From: Candidatus Brevundimonas colombiensis | Lineage (GTDB): Bacteria > Pseudomonadota > Alphaproteobacteria > Caulobacterales > Caulobacteraceae | Direction: 5' to 3' | Assembly: GCA_029202665.1 (NCBI GenBank) | Contig: CP119326.1 | Location: 1,798,001-1,862,000, forward strand | Length of the DNA: 64,000 nucleotides | Part shown: piece by piece, positions 7,817 through 17,338 of the stretch | Layout of the letters: every line of letters starts with the position of its first letter | How positions within the stretch are numbered: the first letter of the stretch is position 1 | Notes under the pieces: generated by a model | The model's database searches: none | Seen by the model: the letters and a program-made list of their open reading frames with translations, nothing else | What the model was told of the DNA's origin: nothing | Translations under genes and position numbers: made by a program

Positions 7817-8467
7817 ATGGAATTGATCATCGGGCCGCCCGCCTATTCCACCTGGTCGCTGCGCGGCTGGCTGACGATGAAGATGACCGGCGCCGACTTC
7901 GCCGTGATCGACGCCCGCTATGACACGCCCGAACACAAGGCCGCGCTGGAACGGCTGTCGCCGTCCGGCTTCGTGCCCGTGCTGCGGGTCGGGGGCGAGG
8001 TGATCTGGGACACTCTGGCGATCGCCGAGTGGGCGGCCGAGACCTATCCGCAGGCCGGGCTGTGGCCTGCCGACGCCTCGGCGCGGGCCGTGGCGCGTTC
8101 GGTTGCGGCCGAGATGCACTCCGGCTTCGTGGCGCTTCGCAGCATCTGCGGCACGGGGCCGGATCATCCCATGGTGGGCGACGCTCGGGCCGCGACGCCG
8201 TCCGATCCGGCGCTGGACCGCGATCTGGCCCGGCTCGTGGCGCTGTTCGGCCAGATGCGGGCGCGCTTCGGCCAAGGCGGCCCCTGGCTGTTCTCAAGGC
8301 GCTGCATCGCCGATGTCTTCTATACGCCGGTTGCGGCCCGGCTGCGCCATTTCCAGATCGATCTGGCCGATCACGGCGACGACGGCGTGGGCGCCGACTA
8401 TCTGGCGGCCCTTCTGGCGCACCCTGATTTCAGGCAGTGGGAGGTCGAGGCTGGGGTTCAATCCTAA
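7817..8467 (+). CDS. Glutathione S-transferase family protein
   Basis: A 216-residue GST-fold protein. The N-terminal thioredoxin-like half has the probable catalytic Ser in PPAYSTWSLRGWL, the cis-Pro loop SGFVPVLRV and the glutathione-binding DTLAIAEWAAE. The helical C-terminal half contains CIADVFYTPVAARL. It resembles the YfcF-like group with Ser rather than Tyr at the active site. Only 18 bp separate it from sugE, so it may be cotranscribed under the guanidine riboswitch, though no direct link between GSTs and guanidine is established. Confidence 0.9.
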   Translation: MELIIGPPAYSTWSLRGWLTMKMTGADFAVIDARYDTPEHKAALERLSPSGFVPVLRVGGEVIWDTLAIAEWAAETYPQAGLWPADASARAVARSVAAEMHSGFVALRSICGTGPDHPMVGDARAATPSDPALDRDLARLVALFGQMRARFGQGGPWLFSRRCIADVFYTPVAARLRHFQIDLADHGDDGVGADYLAALLAHPDFRQWEVEAGVQS

Positions 8468-8539
8468 TTGCCCGAGAACCATTTCGGCAGACGGCGCGTT
8501 AAGCTGACGCCGTTACCTTGAAGGCGCGGCGAACCCCAC

Positions 8540-8695
8540 ATGCGGACCTGTCAGATGACCCACCCGGCCATGCCGATCATCCAACCCCAGACCGAGGTCG
8601 CGGCGCCGCGCGTCATGCATCCGGTCGTGGGTTATGGTCTGGCCGCCCTGATCGGCGCGGCCTTCTGGGCCAGTCTGCTGGTGGCGATCTTCTAG
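8540..8695 (+). CDS. Small single-pass membrane protein, 51 residues, unknown
   Basis: An ATG-started frame of 51 codons ends at TAG 8693-8695. The first half is Pro-rich and soluble (MTHPAMPIIQPQTEVAAP); the second half, VVGYGLAALIGAAFWASLLVAIF, is a clean transmembrane helix reaching the C-terminus. It lies between the GST gene and the convergent lytic transglycosylase, whose stop is 5 bp away. Small tail-anchored proteins like this are common in Caulobacterales but I recognise no family. Starts at 8555 (MTHPAM) or later are possible. Confidence 0.55.
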   Translation: MRTCQMTHPAMPIIQPQTEVAAPRVMHPVVGYGLAALIGAAFWASLLVAIF

Positions 8696-8699
8696 GCGG

Positions 8700-10391
8700 C
8701 TATCGCTCGCCGCCGACGGCGCTGGCTTGGGCGATCAGCACCGGCTCGGCCTGAGGCGGCGGGGCGACGTAATCCAGGGCGATCGGCGCGGCCCGGGCGC
8801 CCGAGGCCAGGGCGTCCAGCGTCTTCAACGGCCCGCCGAACATCCGCTGATAGATCCAGTAGCTGGCCACGACCTTTTCGACATAGTCGCGGGCCTGGGG
8901 CACGTCGATGGTCTCGATCAGCAGCAGAGGATCGGCGTCCGGTCCCAGCTTCCTGACCGCCGCCAGCATCGGGCCCGGTCCGGCGTTGTAGGAGGCCACG
9001 GCCCGCAGCAGATCGCCCTGGAAGGCGGGCAGGGCCAGCATCCGGTTGATATAGGCCTGGCCCAGCCGCAGATTGACCGCCGGATCGAACAGACGGGTCG
9101 GATTGCTGACGAAGCCCCGGTCTCCGCTCAGCTCCGCCGCCGTCGTCGGCATCACCTGCATCAGCCCATAGGCGCCGACGCTGGAGCGGGCTGTGGCGTT
9201 GAAGTCGGTCTCCTTGCGAGCCAGCGCATAGACCAGCGCCTTTTCGATGACGAAGCCGCCCTCGGGCGTTAGGTCGGGCATCGGATAGCGGGTCGCGTCG
9301 ATGCGGCTGGCCTCGGCGGCGGTGTTCACCGGCAGGATGGCGCGGGCCAGGGCGGTCCACATCCTGGCGGCGTCGCCGACGGCGGTGCGCAGGTTGGAGC
9401 GCAGTTCGGTCTCGGCGTCGGCCCGGCGGCCGACCTCGTAGAAGGCGACGGTGCGGCGGGCGCGGGCGTCGGTCTGGACGAAGGCCTCCAGCGCTGTCGC
9501 CTCGACGCTGGCGCTCTGGGGCACATAGGCGGCGCGGCGCAGGCGCGGCTCGGCTTCATAGGCGCGCGGCCCCATGTTCTCGATGGTCGGCTCCTCGCCC
9601 AGCTGACGCAGGGCGATCTGGCCATAGAAGGTGGCGGGCCACTGACCGGCCAGATGCAGGTATTCGTTGACTCGGTCCTGGCGGCCGGACTGCGACGCCG
9701 CCCGCGCGGTCCAGTAGGCGGCGCCGGCGCGCACCCACGGGTCCTCGGTCGGATCATTGGCGACGCGTTCGAAGGCGGAAAAGGCTTCGTGGAACTGGCC
9801 CAGCCGCCATTCCGCCAGGCCGACCGTCCACCAGTCGCCGATCTGGCGACCGACCGCCGAGGCGCCGGTCAGGTCGTCGTTATTGTAGGCGACCCGCGCC
9901 GCCTTGGCCGGATCGTCGACCCCGCCGCCGCCGGAAACGGCCGTCACCAGGCTGTTCCACGTCCGGCCGATCACGCCGCCGGGGCGCGTCGGCTCGGGCG
10001 CGCCGTCCGGACGGCGACGCAGCGCCAGCGTATAGACGCGGTCGGCGCAGGGCAGGTCGGAATAGGTCTCAAGCCAGGCCGTCAGCTCTTCATAGGTGGC
10101 GACGTGATCGGGGTGGAACAGGCTCTCGAACTCGACCTGGCCCAGCAGAACACGGTCCTGGGCCTGGCGGGCCGAGGTCCGCGCCGTCTCGATGTCGCCG
10201 CGCCGCAGAGCGTCGAAGGCGGTCGTATAGGAAATCCGGTCGGCGGAGCTGAGGGCGACGGGGCGGCCGGAACCGGCGCTCGAATCGGCCGTTGAACCGG
10301 CATAGGGCGTCTCGGCCAAGGCCGCGCACGATACGGCGCAGACGGCGACAGCCAGCGTCGGCGCAAGAAACGCGCGGCGGAACAGGTGCAT
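8700..10391 (-). CDS. Soluble lytic murein transglycosylase (Slt70-like)
   Basis: This 563-residue periplasmic enzyme cleaves peptidoglycan glycan strands to 1,6-anhydro products. A cleavable signal peptide (about 1-26, ending CAALAETPYA) is followed by a long helical superhelix (U/L-type domain), then the SLT goose-lysozyme domain near residues 390-510. The catalytic Glu is in ALARKETDFN, with SSVGAYGLMQVMPTTA and VASYNAGPGPM as the other conserved blocks. Length is normal for Slt. It diverges from the uracil-DNA glycosylase-side intergenic region and is probably a single-gene unit. Confidence 0.93.
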   Translation of the reverse strand: MHLFRRAFLAPTLAVAVCAVSCAALAETPYAGSTADSSAGSGRPVALSSADRISYTTAFDALRRGDIETARTSARQAQDRVLLGQVEFESLFHPDHVATYEELTAWLETYSDLPCADRVYTLALRRRPDGAPEPTRPGGVIGRTWNSLVTAVSGGGGVDDPAKAARVAYNNDDLTGASAVGRQIGDWWTVGLAEWRLGQFHEAFSAFERVANDPTEDPWVRAGAAYWTARAASQSGRQDRVNEYLHLAGQWPATFYGQIALRQLGEEPTIENMGPRAYEAEPRLRRAAYVPQSASVEATALEAFVQTDARARRTVAFYEVGRRADAETELRSNLRTAVGDAARMWTALARAILPVNTAAEASRIDATRYPMPDLTPEGGFVIEKALVYALARKETDFNATARSSVGAYGLMQVMPTTAAELSGDRGFVSNPTRLFDPAVNLRLGQAYINRMLALPAFQGDLLRAVASYNAGPGPMLAAVRKLGPDADPLLLIETIDVPQARDYVEKVVASYWIYQRMFGGPLKTLDALASGARAAPIALDYVAPPPQAEPVLIAQASAVGGER

Positions 10392-10485
10392 AAGCGGCGG
10401 CCCCCTCGTTGGCGACGGCCGTCCTTCATAAGCACAAAGGCGGCGCGTGTATGGCGATGGTCGTCAGCATGTCACAATGCCGCCG

Positions 10486-11298
10486 TTAGCCTTGTTCTTC
10501 AACCGAGTCCGTTTCAAGGCGAACCGCCAGCGAAAGCAGATCGGCCCAGACCTGACGCTTGGCCTGGGGCTGACGCAGCAGGAAGGCCGGGTGCAGGGTC
10601 GGCATGACGGGGGCGGAAACGCCGCCTTCCGCCAGCCGCCATTCGTGCCAGCGCCCGCGCAGCTTCATGATCCCTTCCTCGGCCTGAAGCACGGACTTGG
10701 ACGAAGCGGCGCCCAGCAGCAGCACCGCGCGCGGCTTCAGCAGGGCGAAGGCGCGGTCGACGAAGGGGGCGCAGACCGCCTGCTCCTGCGGGCTGGGCGT
10801 GCGGTTGCCGGGCGGGCGCCAGAAGACGGTGTTGGTGATGAAGACCTTGTCCGTCAGGCCCGCCGCCGCCAGCATCCGGTCCAGCAACTGACCGGCCTTG
10901 CCCACAAAGGGCTGGCCCATCCGATCCTCTTCCGCGCCGGGGCCTTCGCCGACGATCAGGACCGGGGCGTTGGGATTGCCGCGCCCGAACACCGACTGGG
11001 TCGCGCCCATGCCGCGCAGGGGACAGCCCTCGAAGGCGGCGACGGCGGCGGCCAGATCCTGAAGCGTCGCGGCGCCCGCGGCCAGCCGACGGGCCTCGGC
11101 CGCCGCGTCCTCGGCGGCGTGTCCGGCCAGGGGCGGGGCGACCGAGGCGGTCGCGCGCAGCACCGCCTTAACCGCCGGGGGCGGCGCGATATGGGTGTGA
11201 TCGACCGGCGCATCGCCATAGCAGGCGTCGACCCCCGCATCTCGCCAGAAGGCGAGCAGGCTTTCGACTGCAGCGATGTCATGGGGTTGCGCGTTCAT
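10486..11298 (-). CDS. Uracil-DNA glycosylase, family 4-like (Fe-S type)
   Basis: A 270-residue DNA repair enzyme that excises uracil. The active-site block VGEGPGAEEDRMGQPFVGKAGQLLD and the substrate-loop motif PTLHPAFLL are those of family 4. NTVFWRPPGNRTPS and VCAPFVDRAFALLKP are typical of alphaproteobacterial members, which carry a long variable N-terminal region. Family 4 enzymes hold a 4Fe-4S cluster; possible ligands are the Cys residues in GCPLRGM and VCAPF, but the full set cannot be assigned here. It diverges from the ETF-QO gene. Confidence 0.9.
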   Translation of the reverse strand: MNAQPHDIAAVESLLAFWRDAGVDACYGDAPVDHTHIAPPPAVKAVLRATASVAPPLAGHAAEDAAAEARRLAAGAATLQDLAAAVAAFEGCPLRGMGATQSVFGRGNPNAPVLIVGEGPGAEEDRMGQPFVGKAGQLLDRMLAAAGLTDKVFITNTVFWRPPGNRTPSPQEQAVCAPFVDRAFALLKPRAVLLLGAASSKSVLQAEEGIMKLRGRWHEWRLAEGGVSAPVMPTLHPAFLLRQPQAKRQVWADLLSLAVRLETDSVEEQG

Positions 11299-11388
11299 GG
11301 TCCAGGGTACCGATAGGCCTTGACCGCCCTCGCGTCACCTTCCGATAAGCGGCATAACCACACGGACAACCGGGATTCAGGGGGAAAT

Positions 11389-13149
11389 ATGGCCGAAGAC
11401 GTCATCGAAGGCGGCGCCAAGAACGCCCGTCAGGACGCCATCATCGACAATCTGCCGCCGCTGGAGGCGCTGAACGGCGTCGAGCGCGAGGTGATGGACT
11501 ACGATGTCGTGATCGTCGGCGGCGGCCCGGCGGGCCTGTCGGCCGCCATCCGCCTGAAGCAGCGTGCGGAAAAGGACGGCAAGGAGGTCAGCGTCGCCGT
11601 GCTGGAAAAGGCGGCCGAGGTCGGCGGCCACATCCTGTCGGGCGCCGTTATCGACCCCAAGGCACTGAACGAACTGTTCCCCGACTGGAAGGAACGCGGC
11701 GCGCCGCTGGAGACGCCGGTGACGAAGGATCGCTTCCTGCTGCTGGGGCCGCAGGGGTCGGCGCCCCTGCCGATGCCGCTGCTGCCGCCCTTCATGCACA
11801 ACCACGGCTGCTACATCGCCTCTCTGGGCAATGTCACGCGCTGGCTGGGCGAGCAGGCCGAGGCGCTGGGCGTCGAGGTCTATCCCGGCATGGCCGCCAG
11901 CCATGTGGTCTGGGACGATGAGACGGGACGGGTCAAGGGCGTCGTCGCCGGGGTGTTCGGCATCGACCGCGAGGGCAAGCCGACCGACGACTTCCAGCCC
12001 GGCATCGAACTGCACGGCAAATATGTCTTCATCGCCGAGGGCGTGCGCGGCTCGTTGGCCAAGACCATCATCGCCCGCCACAAGCTTCAGGACGGCAGGT
12101 CGCCCCAGAAATACGGCATCGGCCTGAAGGAGCTTTGGCAGGTGCCGGCCGAACAGCACCAGCCGGGCCTGGCCCAGCACACGACCGGCTGGCCGCTGGA
12201 CGAACACACCGGCGGCGGCAGCTTCCTGTATCATTTCGGCGACCGCTACGTGGCCGTCGGCTATGTCGTCCACCTGAACTACAAGAACCCCTTCCTCTCG
12301 CCGTTCGACGAGTTCCAGCGGTTCAAGCACCATCCCGACATCGCCAAGCACCTGGAGGGCGGGACCCGCATCTCCTACGGCGCGCGGGCCATCACCGAGG
12401 GCGGGCTGCAGTCGATCCCGAAACTCAGCTTCCCCGGCGGCGCCCTGATCGGCTGTTCGGCCGGCTTCGTGAACGTGCCGCGCATCAAGGGCAGTCACAA
12501 CGCCATGAAGACCGGCATGCTGGCCGCCGACGCCGCCTATGAGGCGGTTCAGGCCGGGCGGTCGGGCGACGAACTGGTCGAATATCAAACGGCCTTCGAA
12601 AAGAGCTGGGTCCATAAGGAGCTGTCGGTCGTTCGCAACGCCAAGCCGCTGTTGTCGAAGTTCGGCACGACCCTGGGCGGGGCGTTCGGCATGATCGACA
12701 TGTGGTGCCGCACCCTCTTGGGCGGCTGGTCCCCGATCCCGACGCTGAAGCACGAGAAGACCGACGCCGCCTCGACCGAACGGGCGGCGAACCACAAGCC
12801 GATCCAGTATCCCAAGCCGGACGGGAAGCTGTCGTTCGACAAGCTGTCGTCGGTGTTCATCTCTAACACCAATCACGCCGAAGACCAGCCGGCGCACCTG
12901 AAGCTGCTGGACCCGTCGATCCCGATCCGGGTCAATCTGCCCGAATACGGCGAGCCGGCGCGGCTGTACTGCCCGGCGGGCGTTTATGAGGTCGTCTATG
13001 GCGACGAGGCGGCCAAGGCCGATCCGCGCTTCGTCATCAACGCCCAGAACTGCGTCCACTGCAAAACCTGCGACATCAAGGACCCGTCGCAGAACATCGT
13101 CTGGACCACGCCCGAGGGCGGCGGCGGCCCCAACTATCCGAATATGTAG
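11389..13149 (+). CDS. Electron-transfer flavoprotein-ubiquinone oxidoreductase
   Basis: A 586-residue iron-sulfur flavoprotein that passes electrons from ETF (fatty-acid and amino-acid oxidation) to ubiquinone at the inner membrane. The N-terminal FAD site is YDVVIVGGGPAGLSAAIRLK; GGHILSGAVIDPKAL and IPKLSFPGGALIGCSAGF are family-specific. The C-terminal 4Fe-4S domain carries NAQNCVHCKTCDIKDPSQ. The frame opens at 11320, but the ATG at 11389 has a GGGGGAAAT leader and gives family length, so it was chosen. Confidence 0.96.
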   Translation: MAEDVIEGGAKNARQDAIIDNLPPLEALNGVEREVMDYDVVIVGGGPAGLSAAIRLKQRAEKDGKEVSVAVLEKAAEVGGHILSGAVIDPKALNELFPDWKERGAPLETPVTKDRFLLLGPQGSAPLPMPLLPPFMHNHGCYIASLGNVTRWLGEQAEALGVEVYPGMAASHVVWDDETGRVKGVVAGVFGIDREGKPTDDFQPGIELHGKYVFIAEGVRGSLAKTIIARHKLQDGRSPQKYGIGLKELWQVPAEQHQPGLAQHTTGWPLDEHTGGGSFLYHFGDRYVAVGYVVHLNYKNPFLSPFDEFQRFKHHPDIAKHLEGGTRISYGARAITEGGLQSIPKLSFPGGALIGCSAGFVNVPRIKGSHNAMKTGMLAADAAYEAVQAGRSGDELVEYQTAFEKSWVHKELSVVRNAKPLLSKFGTTLGGAFGMIDMWCRTLLGGWSPIPTLKHEKTDAASTERAANHKPIQYPKPDGKLSFDKLSSVFISNTNHAEDQPAHLKLLDPSIPIRVNLPEYGEPARLYCPAGVYEVVYGDEAAKADPRFVINAQNCVHCKTCDIKDPSQNIVWTTPEGGGGPNYPNM

Positions 13150-13172
13150 GGTCCCTTCACGCATCCTATGGC

Positions 13173-13204
13173 CCGCTCATCCCCGCGAAAGCGCGGATGA
13201 GCGG
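13173..13204. repeat. Dispersed palindromic repeat, CTCATCCCCGCG family
   Basis: CCGCTCATCC (13173-13182) and GGATGAGCGG (13195-13204) form a hairpin with a GC-rich loop. The same arm sequence recurs at 15250-15270 and, in long form, at 17192-17321. It lies in the gap after ETF-QO, within a looser inverted pair of GGGTCCCTTCACG / CGTGAAGGGTCC. Confidence 0.75.
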
Positions 13205-13263
13205 AAAAGATAGAGGGGCATTGTCCCCTTGCGGGGGCGGATGAAACCGTGAAGGGTCCGGGC

Positions 13264-15135
13264 ATGATCGCTTCCCGTTCCCGCCTGTTCGCCGCCTCCC
13301 TGACCGTGCTCGCCGTGGCGCTTGCTGGTCACGCTTCGGCCCAGGACACGACGCCGCCTGCCCCGACGCCGCAAAGCCATCCGCCGGCTGTGATCCTGGA
13401 GCCGGGCCAGCCCATTCCCGGTCAGGAAACGCCGACCACGCCGGATGCGGCGCCCGATCCGCACATCATCATCACCGACACGCCCGCGACGCCGGCCATT
13501 CCGGCGGTCTGGGCACCCATCCCCACCAACGCCGAGGGCCGCAGCGCCTATGGTCTGTATCTGGCCGGCAAGCTGGCCCTGATGCAGGGGGAGGGCGCGC
13601 AAGGCTCCGACTATCTGGCCCAGGCCGAGCGATTGGCGCCGGAACAGCCCCGCGTGCGCGAACAGGCCTTCACCTCCGCGCTTCTGACCGGCGACCTGGA
13701 TGTCGCGGCGGCCCTGGCCCCGACCGACGCCACGGCGTCGCCTGCCTTCGTCGAGGGCGGGCGCTTGGTGCGGCTGGTTCAGGATTACGCCCACGGCGAC
13801 GCCCGCGCCGCCGACGCCGCCCTGGCGGCCCAGCCGATCGGGGCGCCGCACGCCCGCGCCGGCCTGTTGGTCTCGCCGTGGATCGCGGCGGCGGCCGGCG
13901 ACTGGACCCGCGCGCTGCAGCCCGCGCCGACCGCCGGCGACCCGCTGACCCTGGCCTTCGCCCGCATCAATCGCGCGGCCCTGCTTGAGCGCCGCCGCAA
14001 ATACGCCGAGGCGGAGGTCGAACTGAAGGCGGCGGCCGATGCTCCGACCATCGGCGCCCTGTTCAAACGCCCCTATGGCGAGTTCATGGAGCGGCGCGGC
14101 CGCCGCGACGAGGCCATCGCCCTCTATCGCGCGGCCATGGCCGTCCAGCCGGTCGATCCGGGCGTGACGCGCGCCCTGCAACGGGCCGAGACGGGCGGAC
14201 GGGCCCCCGTCTTGCCCGATCTGCGCGAGGGCGCATCCCAGTCCCTGATCACCGCCGCCGCCCAGGCCTCGGCCGAGCGGGGCAACGAATTCGCCGCCGT
14301 CTATCTGCGCCTGGCGCAAAACCTCTATCCCGCCGACGAGACCGAATATCAGCTGGCCCAGGTCCTGGCCCGCGCCGGGCTGAAAAGCTCGGCCCGCGCC
14401 GCCCTGTCGCGCGTGGGGGCCGGGGATGCGACCCTTTACGCCGCCGCCCGCGCCCAGATGGCCGTCAGCCTGGAGGAGGAGGGGCAGTCGCAGGACGCCC
14501 TGACCGAACTGCGCCGGGCCTCGGCCGCCAGCCCCGACAATCGCCAGATCGCCCTGGTTCTGGCCGGTCAGCTGATGCAGTTGAAGCAGCATGAAGAGGC
14601 GCTGGCCCTGCTGGACGGCCCGGTGCTGAACACGGCCGATCAGGGCGCCAGCGTCCACTTCCTGCGCGGCGCCGCCTATGAGGCGCTGAACCGCACGACT
14701 GAGGCCGAGGCCGAACTGTGGGCCGCGCTTCAGGCCGCGCCCAACGACGCCGACATGCTGAACTATCTGGGCTATCTGTGGGTGGACAAGGGGCTGCGGA
14801 TCCAGGAAGGCGCCGCCATGATCGCCCGCGCCCATGCGCTGGAACCCGACAACGGCAACATCCAGGACTCGCTGGGCTGGGCCCAGTTCAAACAGGGCCA
14901 GTACGAGACCGCCGTCGACAACCTGGAACAGGCCGTCGACAAGGAGCCGGCCAACGCCGAGATCAACGACCACCTGGGCGACGCCTATTGGAAGGTGGGC
15001 CGCCAGCGCGAGGCCGTCTGGCTGTGGAACCGCGTCCTGGTGCTGGACCCCGACGACGAACGCCGCGCCGAAGTCGAACGCAAGATCGCCGACGGGTTGG
15101 ATAAGCCGGGTTCGACGGGCGGCGTCTCCAACTGA
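13264..15135 (+). CDS. Exported tetratricopeptide-repeat protein
   Basis: A 623-residue protein with a signal peptide (LFAASLTVLAVALAGHASAQ, about 5-27), a Pro/Thr-rich linker, and then helical TPR-type repeats through the rest. The best repeats are C-terminal: LNYLGYLWVDKGL, NIQDSLGWAQFKQGQYETAVDNLEQAV and EINDHLGDAYWKVGRQREAVWLWNRVL. Such proteins scaffold complexes in the periplasm; the partner is unknown. A GTG at 13249 is upstream in frame, but the ATG at 13264 puts the signal peptide basic region in the normal place. Confidence 0.85.
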   Translation: MIASRSRLFAASLTVLAVALAGHASAQDTTPPAPTPQSHPPAVILEPGQPIPGQETPTTPDAAPDPHIIITDTPATPAIPAVWAPIPTNAEGRSAYGLYLAGKLALMQGEGAQGSDYLAQAERLAPEQPRVREQAFTSALLTGDLDVAAALAPTDATASPAFVEGGRLVRLVQDYAHGDARAADAALAAQPIGAPHARAGLLVSPWIAAAAGDWTRALQPAPTAGDPLTLAFARINRAALLERRRKYAEAEVELKAAADAPTIGALFKRPYGEFMERRGRRDEAIALYRAAMAVQPVDPGVTRALQRAETGGRAPVLPDLREGASQSLITAAAQASAERGNEFAAVYLRLAQNLYPADETEYQLAQVLARAGLKSSARAALSRVGAGDATLYAAARAQMAVSLEEEGQSQDALTELRRASAASPDNRQIALVLAGQLMQLKQHEEALALLDGPVLNTADQGASVHFLRGAAYEALNRTTEAEAELWAALQAAPNDADMLNYLGYLWVDKGLRIQEGAAMIARAHALEPDNGNIQDSLGWAQFKQGQYETAVDNLEQAVDKEPANAEINDHLGDAYWKVGRQREAVWLWNRVLVLDPDDERRAEVERKIADGLDKPGSTGGVSN

Positions 15136-15154
15136 TCCGCGCACGGCGCTGAAC

Positions 15155-15208
15155 CGTCATTCCGGGGCGTCCGAAGGGTTCTTCGCTGCGCTCAGCCCCG
15201 GAATGACG
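15155..15208. repeat. Dispersed inverted repeat, CGTCATTCCGGGG family
   Basis: CGTCATTCCGGGG (from 15155) pairs with CCCCGGAATGACG (ending 15208) around a GC-rich loop. A second palindrome of the CTCATCCCCGCG family follows at about 15229-15270. Together they fill the gap between the TPR gene and ispE and could act as a transcript end. Confidence 0.75.
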
Positions 15209-15303
15209 AATGGAGAGTTCTCTGGGTGGCGCGAAAGCACTGGCCTCCGCTTTCGCGGGGATGAGCGGATGAAATGTGCAAGGGCTTGGGTTAGTCAGCG
15301 CCC

Positions 15304-16179
15304 ATGACCGTCCGCACCGCCCTGGCCCCGGCCAAGATCAATCTGTTCCTGCATGTCGGGCTCGTGGACGGGTACGGTTATCATCCGCTCAGCAGTCTGG
15401 TCGCCTTCGCCGATGTGGGCGACCGGGTGTCGGCTCAGCCCGCCGCGCGGCTGTCGCTGGATATCGTCGGTCCCTTCGCGGGCGGCCTGTCGGGCGACGG
15501 GGACAATCTGATCCTGCGGGCCCTGCGGCGGCTGGGCGAGGCGACGGGTGTAGGCGAGCCGGGGTTGAAGCTGGTGCTGGACAAGCGGCTGCCCATCGCG
15601 GCGGGTCTGGGCGGCGGATCGTCCGACGCGGGCGCGGCGCTGAAGCTGGCGCGCGAAGTCCTGGCGCTCGACATTGATGATGCGGGGCTTGAGGCGGTGG
15701 CGGCCGTGGTCGGCGCAGATGGTCCCATGTGCCTGCGGATGCGGAGCGCCTGGGCCGAGGGGCGCGGCGATTTGCTGACCGACGAACCGCGTTTGCCGCC
15801 CCTGCCGGTCGTCCTGTTCAATCCGGGCGTCCCGTCGCCCACCGGCGGCGTCTACCGGGCCTATGACGCCGGTCCTGTCGCGTCGGCGGACCGCCCCGCG
15901 CCGCCCGCAGACTGGAGCGTCGGCGGCGTGATCGACTGGCTGTCGGCCCAGCGCAATGATCTAGAGGCGCCGGCTGTGGCCCTGACGCCCGCCATCGCCG
16001 ACGCCCTCGACGCCGTCGCCGCCACGCCCGACGTCGCCTTGACGCGGATGTCCGGGTCCGGCGCGACGGTGGCTGGCTTCTATCCCACTGTCGAGGCCGC
16101 CAGGGCGGCGGCTGTCGCCCTGGCCGACCATCATCCGACCGCCTGGGTTCAGTCGACCCGGCTGGCGGCGCAGCCCTGA
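15304..16179 (+). CDS. ispE: 4-diphosphocytidyl-2-C-methyl-D-erythritol kinase
   Basis: This 291-residue GHMP kinase phosphorylates CDP-ME in the non-mevalonate isoprenoid pathway. APAKINLFLHVG and DGYGYHPLSSLV form the substrate site, LPIAAGLGGGSSDAGAALKLA is the GHMP glycine-rich ATP loop, and LTRMSGSGATVAGFY is motif 3. Normal family length. A hairpin with a run of six T follows at 16236-16267, so the gene is probably transcribed apart from glyQ. Confidence 0.94.
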   Translation: MTVRTALAPAKINLFLHVGLVDGYGYHPLSSLVAFADVGDRVSAQPAARLSLDIVGPFAGGLSGDGDNLILRALRRLGEATGVGEPGLKLVLDKRLPIAAGLGGGSSDAGAALKLAREVLALDIDDAGLEAVAAVVGADGPMCLRMRSAWAEGRGDLLTDEPRLPPLPVVLFNPGVPSPTGGVYRAYDAGPVASADRPAPPADWSVGGVIDWLSAQRNDLEAPAVALTPAIADALDAVAATPDVALTRMSGSGATVAGFYPTVEAARAAAVALADHHPTAWVQSTRLAAQP

Positions 16180-16235
16180 AACGGACCGATCCGCGTCCGC
16201 CGCAGAATGTAGGGACGCGGCGTGTTGAAGCGAGA

Positions 16236-16267
16236 GGCGGCGGGCCCTATGGTCCGCCGTCTTTTTT
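16236..16267 (+). terminator. Terminator hairpin between ispE and glyQ
   Basis: GGCGGCGGGCC (16236-16246) pairs with GGTCCGCCG (16251-16259) with one G-T wobble and a CTAT loop, then TCTTTTTT to 16267. It lies just 22 nt before the glyQ start codon. It could end ispE transcripts, or act as an attenuator if glyQ is read from an upstream promoter. Confidence 0.8.
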
Positions 16268-16288
16268 GCAGCCCCTCCCGAGCCCGAT

Positions 16289-17182
<894 letters not shown>

Positions 17183-17191
17183 TTTTCCCTT

Positions 17192-17321
17192 CCGCTCATC
17201 CCCGCGAAGGCGGGGACCCAGTCCTGTCGCGAGGCGCGATGTCTAGGATTGCGGTTGAAGCCCATACGGCGCCGGTTGTGCGCCCAAAGCGCTGGGTCCC
17301 CGCCTTCGCGGGGATGAGCGG
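17192..17321. repeat. Long inverted repeat between glyQ and glyS, 30-bp arms
   Basis: The 30 bases at 17192-17221 (CCGCTCATCCCCGCGAAGGC...) are perfectly complementary to 17292-17321, with about 70 bp between. In the glyQS mRNA this would fold into a very stable hairpin between the cistrons. The arm is the long form of the CTCATCCCCGCG repeat seen at 13173 and 15250. Confidence 0.9.
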
Positions 17322-17338
17322 ACAGATTTGAGACCCTG

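Noticed and set aside
11377..13164. 595-codon minus-strand frame opposite ETF-QO
   Set aside because: Shadow of a fully conserved flavoprotein gene.
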